NCBI GenBank assembly: GCA_946402335.1
Contig: CAMIWE010000001.1
Location: forward strand, 1 to 64,000
DNA length: 64,000 nucleotides
Direction of reading: 5' to 3'
From: an uncultured Lachnoclostridium sp.
GTDB taxonomy: Bacteria > Bacillota > Clostridia > Lachnospirales > Lachnospiraceae
The notes under the pieces were generated by a model that worked only from the letters and a program-made list of their open reading frames with translations, did no database searches and was not told the origin of the DNA. The translations under genes and the position numbers were made by a program. Below, piece after piece: positions 52,617 through 61,410 of the stretch. Position 1 is the stretch's first letter. Each line of letters begins with the position of its first letter.

Positions 52617-54052
52617 TCCTTTTTCGCAAGGATTGAAAGCAGCAGTTCCCAGGTTCTCTCTACCGAAGCAACGGAAAGCCTTTCCTTGGTCGTATGCACG
52701 TCGTACATCTGCGGACCCATGCTGATCGCGTCCAGATCCGGAATCTTATCGATCAAAAGGCCGCACTCCAGTCCCGCATGAATGGTTTCCACCTTCGGAT
52801 CGCATCCGTTCAGCTCACGGTAAGCCGCCACCGCCTTGTCACGGATTGCCGACTCCGCGCGGTACTGCCAGCCGGGATATTCGCTGTTACGGGATACTTC
52901 CGCACCGCAAAGCTTCGCCATAAGACAAATCCGATTGCAAAGTTCCTGCTTTTCGGACTCGATCAGACTACGAACGGAAACCGCGATCTCCGCCAGAGCC
53001 CCTTCCGTACGGATGATTCCCACATTGTCCGAGGTTTCCACCAGTTCGGGAAGCGTGCTCATCGCCGCAGGCCCGAACGGAAGCAGCGTCAGAAGGTTCA
53101 GAAGCTTCTCCTCGCTGTCCGCTGTGAGAATGCCTTCCGCTTCCCCGGAGCATGCCGTTACGGAAATCTTCAGTCCGTCTTCTTTACCGCTAAGCGCATT
53201 GGTCAGTTCTTTCGTGATTGCCGTAATATCCGGTTTCTTTCCGTCCGGTACCGCAATAACGACCGTTGCGGCATTCGGGATTGCATTGTCCTTCGTTCCG
53301 CCGCTTATGGATACAAGCCGTACGCCCTGCTTTTTCAGGTCCCGCACCACGCGGGCAAGAAGCAGAATCGCGTTCGAACGGTTCTTTGCGATTTCCGTGC
53401 CGGAATGGCCTCCCTGAAGACCTTCGAGGCGGATTTCGTATGTGGCGTAATCTAAGGAAGCCTTCTCGCGTACAAGCGGCATACGGAGGCGAAGCGTCAG
53501 GCCGCCGGCACATCCCGCAATAAAGATTCCTTCGTCTTCCGAGTCGAGATTGATCAGACGTCTTGCCGTCAGGAGATCGGGGTTCATTGCAATCGCGCCG
53601 TCCATGCCGGTCTCTTCATTGACCGTGGCAACCAGCACCAGTGCCGGATGCGGAATGGTCTTATCGGCAAGAATTGCCATGCCGTAAGCGATTGCGATTC
53701 CGTCGTCACCGCCGAGCGTCGTCCCGCGGGCGCCGATCAAACCGTCCTCCACAAAAAGGGAGAGCCCGTCTTTTTCGAGATCAAGGGTGCAATCCGGGTC
53801 TTTCACCGCAACCATGTCCATGTGTCCCTGCAGCGCAATTGCCGGCTCTTTCTCGTAGCCGGGCGTCGCGTCGGCATAGATGATGACGTTGCCGCAGGGC
53901 TCCTGCACATAGCGCAGTCCGTTCTCGACGGCAAATGCGGCGAGCCGGTCGCTGATCGCACGAATATTGCCGGACCCGTGCGGGATTCCGCAAAGCTCCT
54001 CAAAATACCCGAATACTGCTTTCGGCTCGATACCGTTTAATACTTTTCCCAT
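52613..54052 (-). CDS. pepD: Aminoacyl-histidine dipeptidase (M20C, PepD)
   Basis: A 479-residue zinc dipeptidase that cleaves unspecific dipeptides such as Xaa-His. Metal and catalytic motifs are LQGHMDMV (near 76), LGGDDGIAIAYG (near 110) and ATVNEETGMDGA with the general-base Glu (near 143). VSRNSEYPGWQY and the C-terminal HAGLECGLL (zinc His) complete the set. The lid domain spans about 200-390. AAGGAG lies eight bases before the ATG. The leader holds a 14-bp palindrome, GCGCCTTAAGGCGC at about 54107-54122. Confidence 0.96.
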   Translation of the reverse strand: MGKVLNGIEPKAVFGYFEELCGIPHGSGNIRAISDRLAAFAVENGLRYVQEPCGNVIIYADATPGYEKEPAIALQGHMDMVAVKDPDCTLDLEKDGLSLFVEDGLIGARGTTLGGDDGIAIAYGMAILADKTIPHPALVLVATVNEETGMDGAIAMNPDLLTARRLINLDSEDEGIFIAGCAGGLTLRLRMPLVREKASLDYATYEIRLEGLQGGHSGTEIAKNRSNAILLLARVVRDLKKQGVRLVSISGGTKDNAIPNAATVVIAVPDGKKPDITAITKELTNALSGKEDGLKISVTACSGEAEGILTADSEEKLLNLLTLLPFGPAAMSTLPELVETSDNVGIIRTEGALAEIAVSVRSLIESEKQELCNRICLMAKLCGAEVSRNSEYPGWQYRAESAIRDKAVAAYRELNGCDPKVETIHAGLECGLLIDKIPDLDAISMGPQMYDVHTTKERLSVASVERTWELLLSILAKKD

Positions 54053-54135
54053 ATTTTCTTCTCCTTCGCATGGTTTCCATTTTACGTCCCATGCCTTATC
54101 ATTTTCCTGCGCCTTAAGGCGCCCCGCTTTTGCAA

Positions 54136-54169
54136 CAAAAAGGTACCCGACTGGCTAAAATCGGGTACC
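54136..54169 (-). terminator. Terminator of the FHA gene
   Basis: On the minus strand the 9-bp arms GGTACCCGA and TCGGGTACC pair around a ten-base loop and are followed by TTTTTGTTG. Confidence 0.75.
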
Positions 54170-54185
54170 CGGATGAATCAATATC

Positions 54186-54821
54186 TTATCTTACCTGGAA
54201 CTCTTCGTCTGCGAGACGGAACCGGTCTCCGACTTCAAGCGGAATCTTCACTCCGGCGCGAATCCGTTCGCCGTTCACGTAAGTTCCGTTCGTGGCATTT
54301 AAATCTTCAATATACAGCTTTCCGTCTTTTCTTGTCAGTTTCGCATGTGCCCGGCTGACTGCGGGGTTAGCGGTGATACAGTAATCTACGCGAACCCGTT
54401 CCTTACCCATCAGGTACTCGTCTTTACCTACGAGGAATTCCTCCTCGGTACGCATCCGCATGATTACCATGCCGTGCGGGTCAATTCCCGCGGCTGCCGA
54501 CTTTCCGTTGCCGTCATTGTCTATTACAACATCGGGATATTCACTGTGATACGGTTTCAGAAGAGAGGTCGTTCCAAACTGGGGCTTTCCGTCGAGATAC
54601 TCCGGAGGCACCGTGCCGTACTTCTGCCATGCGTTATTATCCTTTTTCTCACTGACCTTTGTCTGTCCGCGTCTTCTTCCCACGAGGAACAGAATCAAGG
54701 AAGTAATCAGCATCAAAATAAGAATGTTGACGACCAACAAAAGTAAATCAAGAACTCCCTTGTTCGGCGTCGATGTAGAACCAAAGATCAAGTGCAATGA
54801 CTGAACGATACCATTCGGCAT
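54186..54821 (-). CDS. Membrane-anchored FHA-domain protein
   Basis: About 211 residues. An N-terminal helix (about 23-46, LLLLVVNILILMLITSLILFLV) is followed by a basic RRRGQ stop-transfer, a ~60-residue linker and a C-terminal FHA domain (about 125-211). FHA signatures are GKERVRVDYCI, NPAVSRAHAKL and LNATNGTYVNGERI, so it should bind phospho-threonine peptides on the cytoplasmic side. No Ser/Thr kinase lies nearby. The ATG at 54821 has GGAGGG about ten bases upstream; an earlier ATG overlaps that site. Confidence 0.9.
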   Translation of the reverse strand: MPNGIVQSLHLIFGSTSTPNKGVLDLLLLVVNILILMLITSLILFLVGRRRGQTKVSEKKDNNAWQKYGTVPPEYLDGKPQFGTTSLLKPYHSEYPDVVIDNDGNGKSAAAGIDPHGMVIMRMRTEEEFLVGKDEYLMGKERVRVDYCITANPAVSRAHAKLTRKDGKLYIEDLNATNGTYVNGERIRAGVKIPLEVGDRFRLADEEFQVR

Positions 54822-54869
54822 AGAACTCTCACCCTCCATCGGTATTATGGAACAAATTCTCTTACTTTA

Positions 54870-54898
54870 AATATACCCTTGCTTGCAAGAAAAATCAA
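54870..54898 (-). promoter_or_regulatory. Promoter of the FHA gene
   Basis: On the minus strand TTGATT (54898-54893) and TATATT (54875-54870) have a 17-base spacer, about 50 bases before the start. Confidence 0.65.
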
Positions 54899-54925
54899 AC
54901 ATTTTCTCGCCGGAAACCCTCAATC

Positions 54926-56116
54926 TTACGCGAGGTATTTCTTCAAAACATCCACTTTATCGAGACGCTCCCACGTTACATCAATATCCGTGCGTCCGAA
55001 ATGGCCGTATGCAGCGGTCTGCTTATAAATCGGGCGGCGAAGATCAAGCATCTTAATGATTCCGGCAGGTCTTAAGTCGAAATTCTCGCGGATGATCTCT
55101 ACCATTCTCTCATCGGAAACCTTTCCGGTGCCGAAGGAGTCTACGGAAATCGAGGTCGGTTCTGCTACACCGATAGCATAGGAAACCTGAATTTCCACCT
55201 TATCGGCAAGTCCTGCTGCCACGATATTCTTGGCAACATAACGGGCCGCATAGGAAGCGGAACGGTCAACCTTCGTGCAGTCCTTTCCGGAAAATGCACC
55301 GCCGCCGTGACGGGCGTATCCGCCGTAGGTGTCAACGATGATCTTACGGCCGGTAAGACCGGAATCTCCGTTCGGTCCGCCGATTACGAAACGACCGGTC
55401 GGATTGATGAAAATCTTCGTTCCAGCACTCATCATCTCAGCCGGAATAACCGCATCGATAACGTACTTCTTAACATCTTTATGAATCTGCTCCTGGGTAA
55501 CGTCGGGATCATGCTGCGTCGATACTACGACTGCATTGACGCGGGACGGCTTGCCGTTCTCGTCATACTCGACGGTAACCTGGGATTTGCCGTCGGGACG
55601 AAGATACGGAAGCGTTCCGTTCTTACGAACCTCGGACAGCTTTCTGGTCAGTCTGTGTGCAAGACTGATGGGCATCGGCATATACTCGGGGGTCTCGTTG
55701 GTTGCGTAACCGAACATCAGACCCTGGTCGCCGGCACCGATGGCGGCAATATCGGAATCGCTCATCTCACCGGTCTTCGCTTCGAGCGCCTTATCAACGC
55801 CCATCGCGATATCCTTGGACTGCTCGTCCAAAGCTACGATAACGCCGCAGGTGTCGGCGTCAAATCCGTATTTGGCTCTGTCATAACCGATTTCACGGAT
55901 CGTATCGCGGACCGTCTTCTGAATATCCACATATCCCGTGCTGGTAACTTCTCCCATAACCAGAACAAGGCCGGTGGTAATACAGGTCTCGCAGGCAACA
56001 CGGCTCATGGGATCCTGACGAATCAGTTCGTCCAGAATCGCATCGCTGATCTGGTCGCAAATCTTATCGGGATGTCCCTCGGTGACGGATTCGGAGGTAA
56101 AAATTCTTTCTTCCAT
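54926..56116 (-). CDS. metK: S-adenosylmethionine synthetase
   Basis: Makes SAM from methionine and ATP. The 396-residue protein has all family motifs: [17 protein letters not shown] near residue 14, [15 protein letters not shown] near 118, [19 protein letters not shown] near 273 and the final domain [10 protein letters not shown]. Length is normal. GAGGAG lies nine bases before the ATG. It follows murA, separated by a weak terminator and a 10-bp hairpin. No SAM riboswitch is seen in the short leader. Confidence 0.98.
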   Translation of the reverse strand: MEERIFTSESVTEGHPDKICDQISDAILDELIRQDPMSRVACETCITTGLVLVMGEVTSTGYVDIQKTVRDTIREIGYDRAKYGFDADTCGVIVALDEQSKDIAMGVDKALEAKTGEMSDSDIAAIGAGDQGLMFGYATNETPEYMPMPISLAHRLTRKLSEVRKNGTLPYLRPDGKSQVTVEYDENGKPSRVNAVVVSTQHDPDVTQEQIHKDVKKYVIDAVIPAEMMSAGTKIFINPTGRFVIGGPNGDSGLTGRKIIVDTYGGYARHGGGAFSGKDCTKVDRSASYAARYVAKNIVAAGLADKVEIQVSYAIGVAEPTSISVDSFGTGKVSDERMVEIIRENFDLRPAGIIKMLDLRRPIYKQTAAYGHFGRTDIDVTWERLDKVDVLKKYLA

Positions 56117-56145
56117 ACTGGTTCACTCCTCATAAAACGGATAAA

Positions 56146-56175
56146 CAGTGCCGGACACGAATGCATCCGACACTG
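56146..56175 (-). other. Hairpin between murA and metK
   Basis: The 10-bp stem CAGTGCCGGA/TCCGACACTG (one wobble pair) has a ten-base loop, lies 30-60 bases before the metK ATG, and is followed on the minus strand by TTTATCCGTTTT. It could act as an attenuator or weak terminator for metK. Confidence 0.4.
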
Positions 56176-56192
56176 GTCATTCCCTGTATTCT

Positions 56193-56210
56193 AAAACCCT
56201 GAAGGGTTTT
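56193..56210 (-). terminator. Weak hairpin at the murA stop codon
   Basis: A 7-bp stem (AAAACCC/GGGTTTT) with four-base loop overlaps the end of murA. Alone it is too weak for reliable termination. Confidence 0.35.
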
Positions 56211-57498
56211 ATGCAAATTTATTCTTTCTGCGTCCTGCGGGCACCGGAGTCTTCTCGATGGAGGCGCCGAGTGCACGAAGTTTCTCGTCGAAATTCTCGT
56301 AACCGCGCTCAATGTACTCGATATCACGGATGACGCTGCGTCCTTCCGTTGCAAGCGCCGCTATGGTAAGTGCCGCGCCGGCACGAAGGTCCGGGGTGTC
56401 AAGGGTTGCTGCGGTTGCCTTCTCGATTCCTTCAATGACTGCCATCTGGGAACCTTCCACTTTAATGTTGGCTCCCATCTTACGAAGCTCGGCTACATAT
56501 TTGAAACGGTTCTCGAAAATCGTCTCGTTGATGTAACTGGTTCCTTCGCCGAACATGAGCAGTGCGGCCATCTGCGGCTGCATATCGGTGGGGAAACCGG
56601 GATATACGCGGGTCTTCACCGTGCTGGCATGCGGTCTGCGGCTGCAGCATACACGGACGGAATCATCATATTCATTGACCTCTGCACCGATTTCCACAAG
56701 CTTTGCGGTAATCGCCTCAAGGTGCTTCGGAATTACGTTTTTCAAAAGAACATCGCCTTTGGTGGCAGCGGCAACGCACATGAACGTGCCTGCCTCAATC
56801 TGGTCCGGAATGATGGAATAGCTGTTTCCGTGAAGCTTCTGAACGCCGCGGATACGGATCACATCGGTACCGGCTCCCTTAATGTTGGCTCCGAGACTGT
56901 TTAAGAAGTTGGCCACATCTACGATGTGAGGCTCCTTCGCAACGTTCTCGATGATCGTCTGGCCTTCGGCCATAACGGCTGCAAGCATAATATTGATTGT
57001 CGCTCCGACGCTTACCACGTCAAGGAAAATATGGCTTGCGCGAAGATGATCGGCCTGTGCATGAACAAATCCGTTCTCGGTCGTTACTTTCGCGCCGAGA
57101 GCACGGAATCCTTTCAAATGCTGGTCGATGGGACGGGATCCGATATCGCATCCGCCCGGCATCGCTACGGTTGCGTTTCCGCGTTTCGCAAGAAGCGCTC
57201 CCAACAGATAGTAGGATGCCCGAATCTTCTGAATGTAGTCGTAATCCACCATTTCCGTGTGGATCGTAGCTCCGTTGATACGGACCGTATGTCGGTCGAC
57301 GCGGTCAACCACGGCGCCGATGGCCGCAATCGCCTCCAAAAGGATATTGGTGTCGTTTACATCCGGCAGGTTCTCAATCGTAACGAAATCATCACAGATG
57401 ATTGCCCCGGCAAGAATACCGAGCGCAGCGTTCTTGGCACCACTGATGGTAACCTCGCCGGCAAGGGATTTGCCTCCGCTGATAACGTACTGCTCCAT
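56209..57498 (-). CDS. murA: UDP-N-acetylglucosamine 1-carboxyvinyltransferase
   Basis: First committed step of peptidoglycan synthesis: transfer of enolpyruvate to UDP-GlcNAc. The 429-residue protein has SGAKNAALGILA near residue 19 and the catalytic Cys in MPGGCDIGSRPIDQH near 115, so fosfomycin would be expected to bind. PGFPTDMQPQMAALL near 300 is also conserved. The C-terminus is basic (AGRRKNKFA). GGAGG lies seven bases before the ATG at 57498. Clostridia often carry two copies (murA, murZ); which this is cannot be told here. Confidence 0.97.
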   Translation of the reverse strand: MEQYVISGGKSLAGEVTISGAKNAALGILAGAIICDDFVTIENLPDVNDTNILLEAIAAIGAVVDRVDRHTVRINGATIHTEMVDYDYIQKIRASYYLLGALLAKRGNATVAMPGGCDIGSRPIDQHLKGFRALGAKVTTENGFVHAQADHLRASHIFLDVVSVGATINIMLAAVMAEGQTIIENVAKEPHIVDVANFLNSLGANIKGAGTDVIRIRGVQKLHGNSYSIIPDQIEAGTFMCVAAATKGDVLLKNVIPKHLEAITAKLVEIGAEVNEYDDSVRVCCSRRPHASTVKTRVYPGFPTDMQPQMAALLMFGEGTSYINETIFENRFKYVAELRKMGANIKVEGSQMAVIEGIEKATAATLDTPDLRAGAALTIAALATEGRSVIRDIEYIERGYENFDEKLRALGASIEKTPVPAGRRKNKFA

Positions 57499-57535
57499 AA
57501 AATTTCCTCCGGTGCGGCTAAGCCGCAAAGTCTTT

Positions 57536-58099
57536 CTATTGTTTTTTTACGGAATACCCGAAGGTTCCGATTGCTTTCCCAAGGCTATAATACGTACCGT
57601 GGGAGTAGACGATAGGATTCGCTTTCATAAGGTCAAACTTTCCATGCTCGTCCATATATGCCTCATCGGCATGAACGGCAACCACTTCTGCAAGAAACAT
57701 ATCGTGGCTTCCGAGTTCTTTGATTTCCGTCACCCGGCATTCGAGATTGACCGGGGATTCCGCAATCAGCGGTGCTTTCACAATGTCGGCGAGAACCGGA
57801 GTCAGGCCGGTTCGTTTGAATTTGTCTTCTTTCCGGCCGGAACGCACGCCGCAGTAGTCCGTCGCGCGGGCAAGCGCCTCCGTCGTAAGGTTGATGACAA
57901 ATTCGCCGCTCTTTTTTATCAGTTCGTAAGAATACCGCTCTTTTCGAACCGATATGGATACCATCGGCGGATCAGAGCATACGGTACCCGTCCAGGCAAT
58001 TGTGAGGATGTTCGGCTTTCCGGCCTCATCCGCGCAAGTCACCATTACCGCCGGCAAAGGATACAGCATATTGCCGGGCTTCCAAGATTGTTTTGCCAT
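57536..58099 (-). CDS. Flavin reductase family protein
   Basis: A 187-residue FMN-binding split-barrel protein. Conserved segments are PLPAVMVTCADEAGKPNILTIAW, GTVCSDPPMVSISVRKERYSYELI and EFVINL. Relatives reduce flavins or bind FMN with a partner oxygenase; in anaerobes many are of unknown electron role (flavoredoxin-like). The stop lies 37 bases before murA, so they may be co-transcribed. Confidence 0.92.
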   Translation of the reverse strand: MAKQSWKPGNMLYPLPAVMVTCADEAGKPNILTIAWTGTVCSDPPMVSISVRKERYSYELIKKSGEFVINLTTEALARATDYCGVRSGRKEDKFKRTGLTPVLADIVKAPLIAESPVNLECRVTEIKELGSHDMFLAEVVAVHADEAYMDEHGKFDLMKANPIVYSHGTYYSLGKAIGTFGYSVKKQ

Positions 58100-58160
58100 A
58101 AGTTGATCCCAAATGCTTTATGAAATACCATCCGGCGGAATCTTTAAATCCGCGGGCTGC

Positions 58161-60242
58161 TTATTTCTCGGAAAGAAGACCGTAGAGTGCCTTCTCAATC
58201 GCATCATCATCGTCGCGAAGCGCCGCATCCAAAGCCTGCGCCGTAAAATCCTCCGCGAAACGCTTGGTCGGAGCTGCCGAAACTTCCGTTTCCTTTTCTC
58301 CGTTCTCGATATCTTCTTTTACGGTATCCGCAATGCTGTTCGAGATATCAAAGAAATCTTCGTCCTCGTCGTCCGCTTTCACGGGCTTCATGGAAACGGC
58401 GTCACTGCCGCGGTCAAAGCTGTCCGTAAAGAAGGACATCTGGCCGTCCTCTTCCTCGGCATTAACGGCGAGAATATTGTCAACCGAAGCGGAAACTCCC
58501 TTAAGGAAATCCTCTTCGCTCATTTTGGCAGGCTTTTCCGTGTTCTTTACAACCCTCTTCGCCGGTCCGGGAACACGGTCGAACAAATCGTCCGTCGCCT
58601 TAGGCTCCGCAGTAGGAGCGCTGATGGTCGGAATTCCGTCCGTACTGTCGGATGTCTTCGAAGCGAAATCCGAACCGGACAGAATCGATTCCGGCGTATT
58701 GTACTTAAGCGGCGGGATGTAGAAGGGTTTCGATGCATTGGCGGCGGCCGCGCTCTTACTCTTACGCTCTGCGGCGGCAACTGCCTCTTCCCATTCTGCT
58801 TCCTTCAGCTCTTCTTCGGTATAGTAATCGTGCAGAACGACATCGTCGTCATCGTCATCGGCTTCCTTCGCCTTTTTCATTGCTAAAGCAATGATATCGA
58901 TATCAACGGTAACATCCTCTGCAAGGGTGTCGTCTGCCGCTTTGTCTTCATCGTTATCGGAAACAACGTCTTCGGTTTCCTCTGCAGCCTCTGCTTCCTC
59001 TTCAAGTGCAGCCGGTGCTTCCTCTTTAACGGCGGCGACAACAGGAACTTCGTCGGGCTCCTTTTCAAAGAAGGTGTCCGGAACGACTTCGCCGGTCTCC
59101 TCTGCAGCCTCCGCTTCCTCAGCATTTTCTGCTGCAGTTTCTGCAACTTCTGCTTCCTCGGGCTCTTCTTCAAAGAAGGTGTCCGGAACGGCTTCCCCGG
59201 TCTCCTCTGCAGTCTCCGGTTCCTCATCCGTTTCTACTGCATTTTCAGCGGCCGCTGCTTCCTCAGTTTCTTCTTCAAAGAATGTATCGTAGGATTCCGG
59301 AGCCTCGGCCGTATCCGTTTCCTCTGCTGCTCCTTCCGCACCTTCTTCGGCAAAGGAGAATTTAATATCTTCTACTGCCTCAAGGTCAGCTTCGTCATAA
59401 GTGCTCTCATCGGCTTCGGATGCTTTCTCTGCTTCTTCGGCGGGTTCTTTTACGCTCTGTTCTTCGGCCTTGGCGTCTTCATCGATGGTTTCGGAAACCA
59501 CTTCGCCGATTGCTGCCGAAAGATCAAAGAAACCATCGTCCGCTTCTGCGGTTTCTTCTGCCTTTGCTTCCTCTTCCTCAACAGGCGCTGCTACGGATTC
59601 CGCTTCGAAAGATTCCTCCTCCGGTTCCTGTGCCTTCGGCTTTGCAACAGGCATGGAAACTTTAACGCCCTTCTCCGTGCAGGCATTCAGAAGAACGCGC
59701 GCTTTGCTTGCGGCTTCCGTACCGGAGAACCACAACAGGATGTCTTTGCATTCCTGGGCGCATTTCTCGTAGTCTTCCATCTTATAGTAGGCCTTCGCCA
59801 GTTCCAGCCCCCAGGTCTCCGTATAATCTTCGTCCTTGAGCTTGCTAAGGCTTCTTACCAGGTATTCCGGCCCTTTTCCGAGCATAACGTCTACTCGGTA
59901 ACGGTAGATCAGTCGCTCCGGATTATCCGGTTCCATTTTCCGGAACTCACGGATATAAATCTCCGCCTCCTCAGGGGAGTTGGTCTTCAGACAAAGTTCA
60001 ATCAATCCCACCAGTACTTTATGCGTCTGGGCGTGATTGTGCATCTCGATGTAAATATCCTTCGCATCTTCATAGCGTTTCTTCTTCAGGAAGGCATTCG
60101 CTATCGTTGTAAGATCACGGACCGAACTGACTTTTTCAGGCCGGATCTTCTCAGCAATTTCAACTGCTGAGTCATAGTCTCCTTCTTTCATGAATTCCTT
60201 CAACGCATTGATTTTCGACGTTGTTGTTAATAACATAGCCAT
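58161..60242 (-). CDS. TPR-like protein with long acidic, repeat-containing tail
   Basis: A 693-residue cytoplasmic protein with no membrane helix. Residues ~5-190 form tetratricopeptide-like helical hairpins (FMKEGDYDSAVEIAEKI, FLKKKRYEDAKDIYIEMH, AYYKMEDYEKCAQECKDIL). The rest is acidic, Glu/Ala-rich and probably disordered. It contains three copies of a DTFFE motif (319, 354, 389) and two copies of an amphipathic motif, FFDLSAAIGEVVSETI (238-253) and FFDISNSIADTVKEDI (630-645). The end is EKALYGLLSEK. It may be a scaffold that recruits partners by short motifs. GGGAGGGGAG lies six bases before the ATG. Function unknown. Confidence 0.8.
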   Translation of the reverse strand: MAMLLTTTSKINALKEFMKEGDYDSAVEIAEKIRPEKVSSVRDLTTIANAFLKKKRYEDAKDIYIEMHNHAQTHKVLVGLIELCLKTNSPEEAEIYIREFRKMEPDNPERLIYRYRVDVMLGKGPEYLVRSLSKLKDEDYTETWGLELAKAYYKMEDYEKCAQECKDILLWFSGTEAASKARVLLNACTEKGVKVSMPVAKPKAQEPEEESFEAESVAAPVEEEEAKAEETAEADDGFFDLSAAIGEVVSETIDEDAKAEEQSVKEPAEEAEKASEADESTYDEADLEAVEDIKFSFAEEGAEGAAEETDTAEAPESYDTFFEEETEEAAAAENAVETDEEPETAEETGEAVPDTFFEEEPEEAEVAETAAENAEEAEAAEETGEVVPDTFFEKEPDEVPVVAAVKEEAPAALEEEAEAAEETEDVVSDNDEDKAADDTLAEDVTVDIDIIALAMKKAKEADDDDDDVVLHDYYTEEELKEAEWEEAVAAAERKSKSAAAANASKPFYIPPLKYNTPESILSGSDFASKTSDSTDGIPTISAPTAEPKATDDLFDRVPGPAKRVVKNTEKPAKMSEEDFLKGVSASVDNILAVNAEEEDGQMSFFTDSFDRGSDAVSMKPVKADDEDEDFFDISNSIADTVKEDIENGEKETEVSAAPTKRFAEDFTAQALDAALRDDDDAIEKALYGLLSEK

Positions 60243-60328
60243 GTGAGACTCCCCTCCCGGTTCGCGTTTTTGCGATAAGAGAAAATGCCCGGATACATTT
60301 ATAGCATTATAAATACTAAATCTACTAT

Positions 60329-60357
60329 ATCATACCACCAAAACCGCATTCTATCAA
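60329..60357 (-). promoter_or_regulatory. Promoter of the acidic TPR gene
   Basis: On the minus strand TTGATA (60357-60352) and TATGAT (60334-60329) have a 17-base spacer. A second TATAAT lies closer to the gene without a -35. Confidence 0.6.
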
Positions 60358-60424
60358 GGTTTTTCTTCGTTTTTCCACATTATAGGGTATTTCCCGAAGG
60401 CTTTATCCACAATATTCCCTAATA

Positions 60425-60453
60425 TTGACAACTTTCCGAAAACAAGGTATACT
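60425..60453 (+). promoter_or_regulatory. Promoter of the SRP RNA gene
   Basis: TTGACA (60425-60430) and TATACT (60448-60453) have a 17-base spacer: the strongest promoter in the window. Transcription should start at 60459 or 60460. Confidence 0.92.
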
Positions 60454-60459
60454 ATGAAA

Positions 60460-60727
60460 GCCGTGCAGCCGGGGAGATAGCGGTGCCCTGAACCTGCAAT
60501 CCGCTATAGCAGGGGTGATGGCATATCGCGGGCGTACCTACGGGAAGCCGCCCAAAGTAAGTGGTAATGACGTCCGGGTCTTACGCAATGGAAATCCGTG
60601 AACCGTGTCAGGGCAGGAATGCAGCAGCACTAAGCAGAATCTTTCATGTGCCGTAAGGAAGCCTGGACCGAGCTAACTGCTTTGGTAACGTTTCCGAAAG
60701 TCGCTCAACATATGCCGCACGGTTTTT
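60460..60727 (+). ncRNA. ffs: Signal recognition particle RNA, large bacterial type
   Basis: The 4.5S/scRNA component that binds Ffh and FtsY in co-translational targeting. The conserved helix 8 region is clear: GTGAACCGTGTCAGG followed by GCAGGAATGCAGCAGC and ACTAAG. The 5' Alu domain has GGTGCCCTGAACCTGCAATCC and GCTATAGCAGGGGTGATG, typical of large SRP RNAs of Clostridia. The 5' GCCGTGC pairs with 3' GCACGGT, closing the molecule; TTTTTG follows as terminator. Length of about 265 bases fits. Confidence 0.95.
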
Positions 60728-60735
60728 GAATGCAT

Positions 60736-60771
60736 AAAAATCCCGCCGCTTCCGGGAAGCGACGGGATTTT
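60736..60771. terminator. Bidirectional terminator between SRP RNA and pilin cluster
   Basis: The 16-bp arms AAATCCCGCCGCTTCC and GGAAGCGACGGGATTT pair with one mismatch, with flanking A and T runs. It stops the convergent pilin operon and any read-through from the SRP RNA gene. Confidence 0.9.
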
Positions 60772-60808
60772 CTATATTTTACCTTCTCACTCTTTAGAAC
60801 AAACGATG

Positions 60809-61381
60809 TTATTTCTCGTACTGATACTTGTAGGAGTCAACGCCCTCAGACCATCTCTGCGTATACTCTCTGTCGATGTAACGGGGCTTTCCGTCTTCCT
60901 TATATTCCACCTTCAAAGTAAGCTTTGCAGTAGACGTAGCCTTGTCCTCAACCATCAGGAATGTCGAAATACCGGCCGAAATCTGGGATCCGGATACACC
61001 CTGCATTTCTGCGGTTTTGGTCTTGGCCTGAGCAACCTTTTCCTCAGCGGAAAGAGAATTGGAATCGTATGTGAAGACGGTCTCAAGGATTCTGCCCATG
61101 CCGCCTTCTCTCCACATTACCTTAATCTGCGACGAGCTTACAAATACAACTGCACTGTTCGTCCGGTTAAAGAAAATGTCGATGTCAGCTTCCTGCACAT
61201 TGGCGATGAATCTGTCTCCGAGGGTTTTCGCTTTGTTCTCGGCACCCGTAAGCGCCTGCGAGGAACCGCCGGTACCGCCGGCTACACTCTTAATTACAAC
61301 CAGAATTACCAGTGTGAATACGGATATAAAGGCCGCAAGACCGGTTACCATGATTGTTGAGATTCCAGCATTCTTTTTCAT
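60809..61381 (-). CDS. Membrane-anchored protein of the pilin cluster (PilX-like position)
   Basis: A 190-residue protein with an N-terminal helix (about 7-33, ISTIMVTGLAAFISVFTLVILVV) behind a short basic start (MKKNAG). The outer domain has NRTNSAVVFVSSSQIKVMW and ends RWSEGVDSYKYQYEK. It lacks the Gly-Phe-Thr-x-x-Glu processing site of true prepilins, so it may be a non-cleaved pseudopilin or assembly factor. The ATG follows AAAAGGAG. Last gene of the cluster, 29 bases after the multi-domain prepilin gene. Confidence 0.75.
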   Translation of the reverse strand: MKKNAGISTIMVTGLAAFISVFTLVILVVIKSVAGGTGGSSQALTGAENKAKTLGDRFIANVQEADIDIFFNRTNSAVVFVSSSQIKVMWREGGMGRILETVFTYDSNSLSAEEKVAQAKTKTAEMQGVSGSQISAGISTFLMVEDKATSTAKLTLKVEYKEDGKPRYIDREYTQRWSEGVDSYKYQYEK

Positions 61382-61410
61382 ACTAAAGTACTCCTTTTAT
61401 AGCTTATTTA

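Noticed and set aside
56117-56208. SAM riboswitch before metK
   Set aside because: The leader is under 100 bases and lacks any SAM-I or SAM-II core motif; only a 10-bp hairpin is present.
58890-59770. Long open frames opposite the acidic TPR gene (Ser/Ala-rich)
   Set aside because: They mirror Glu/Ala-rich codons on the true strand, have no ribosome sites and no family likeness.
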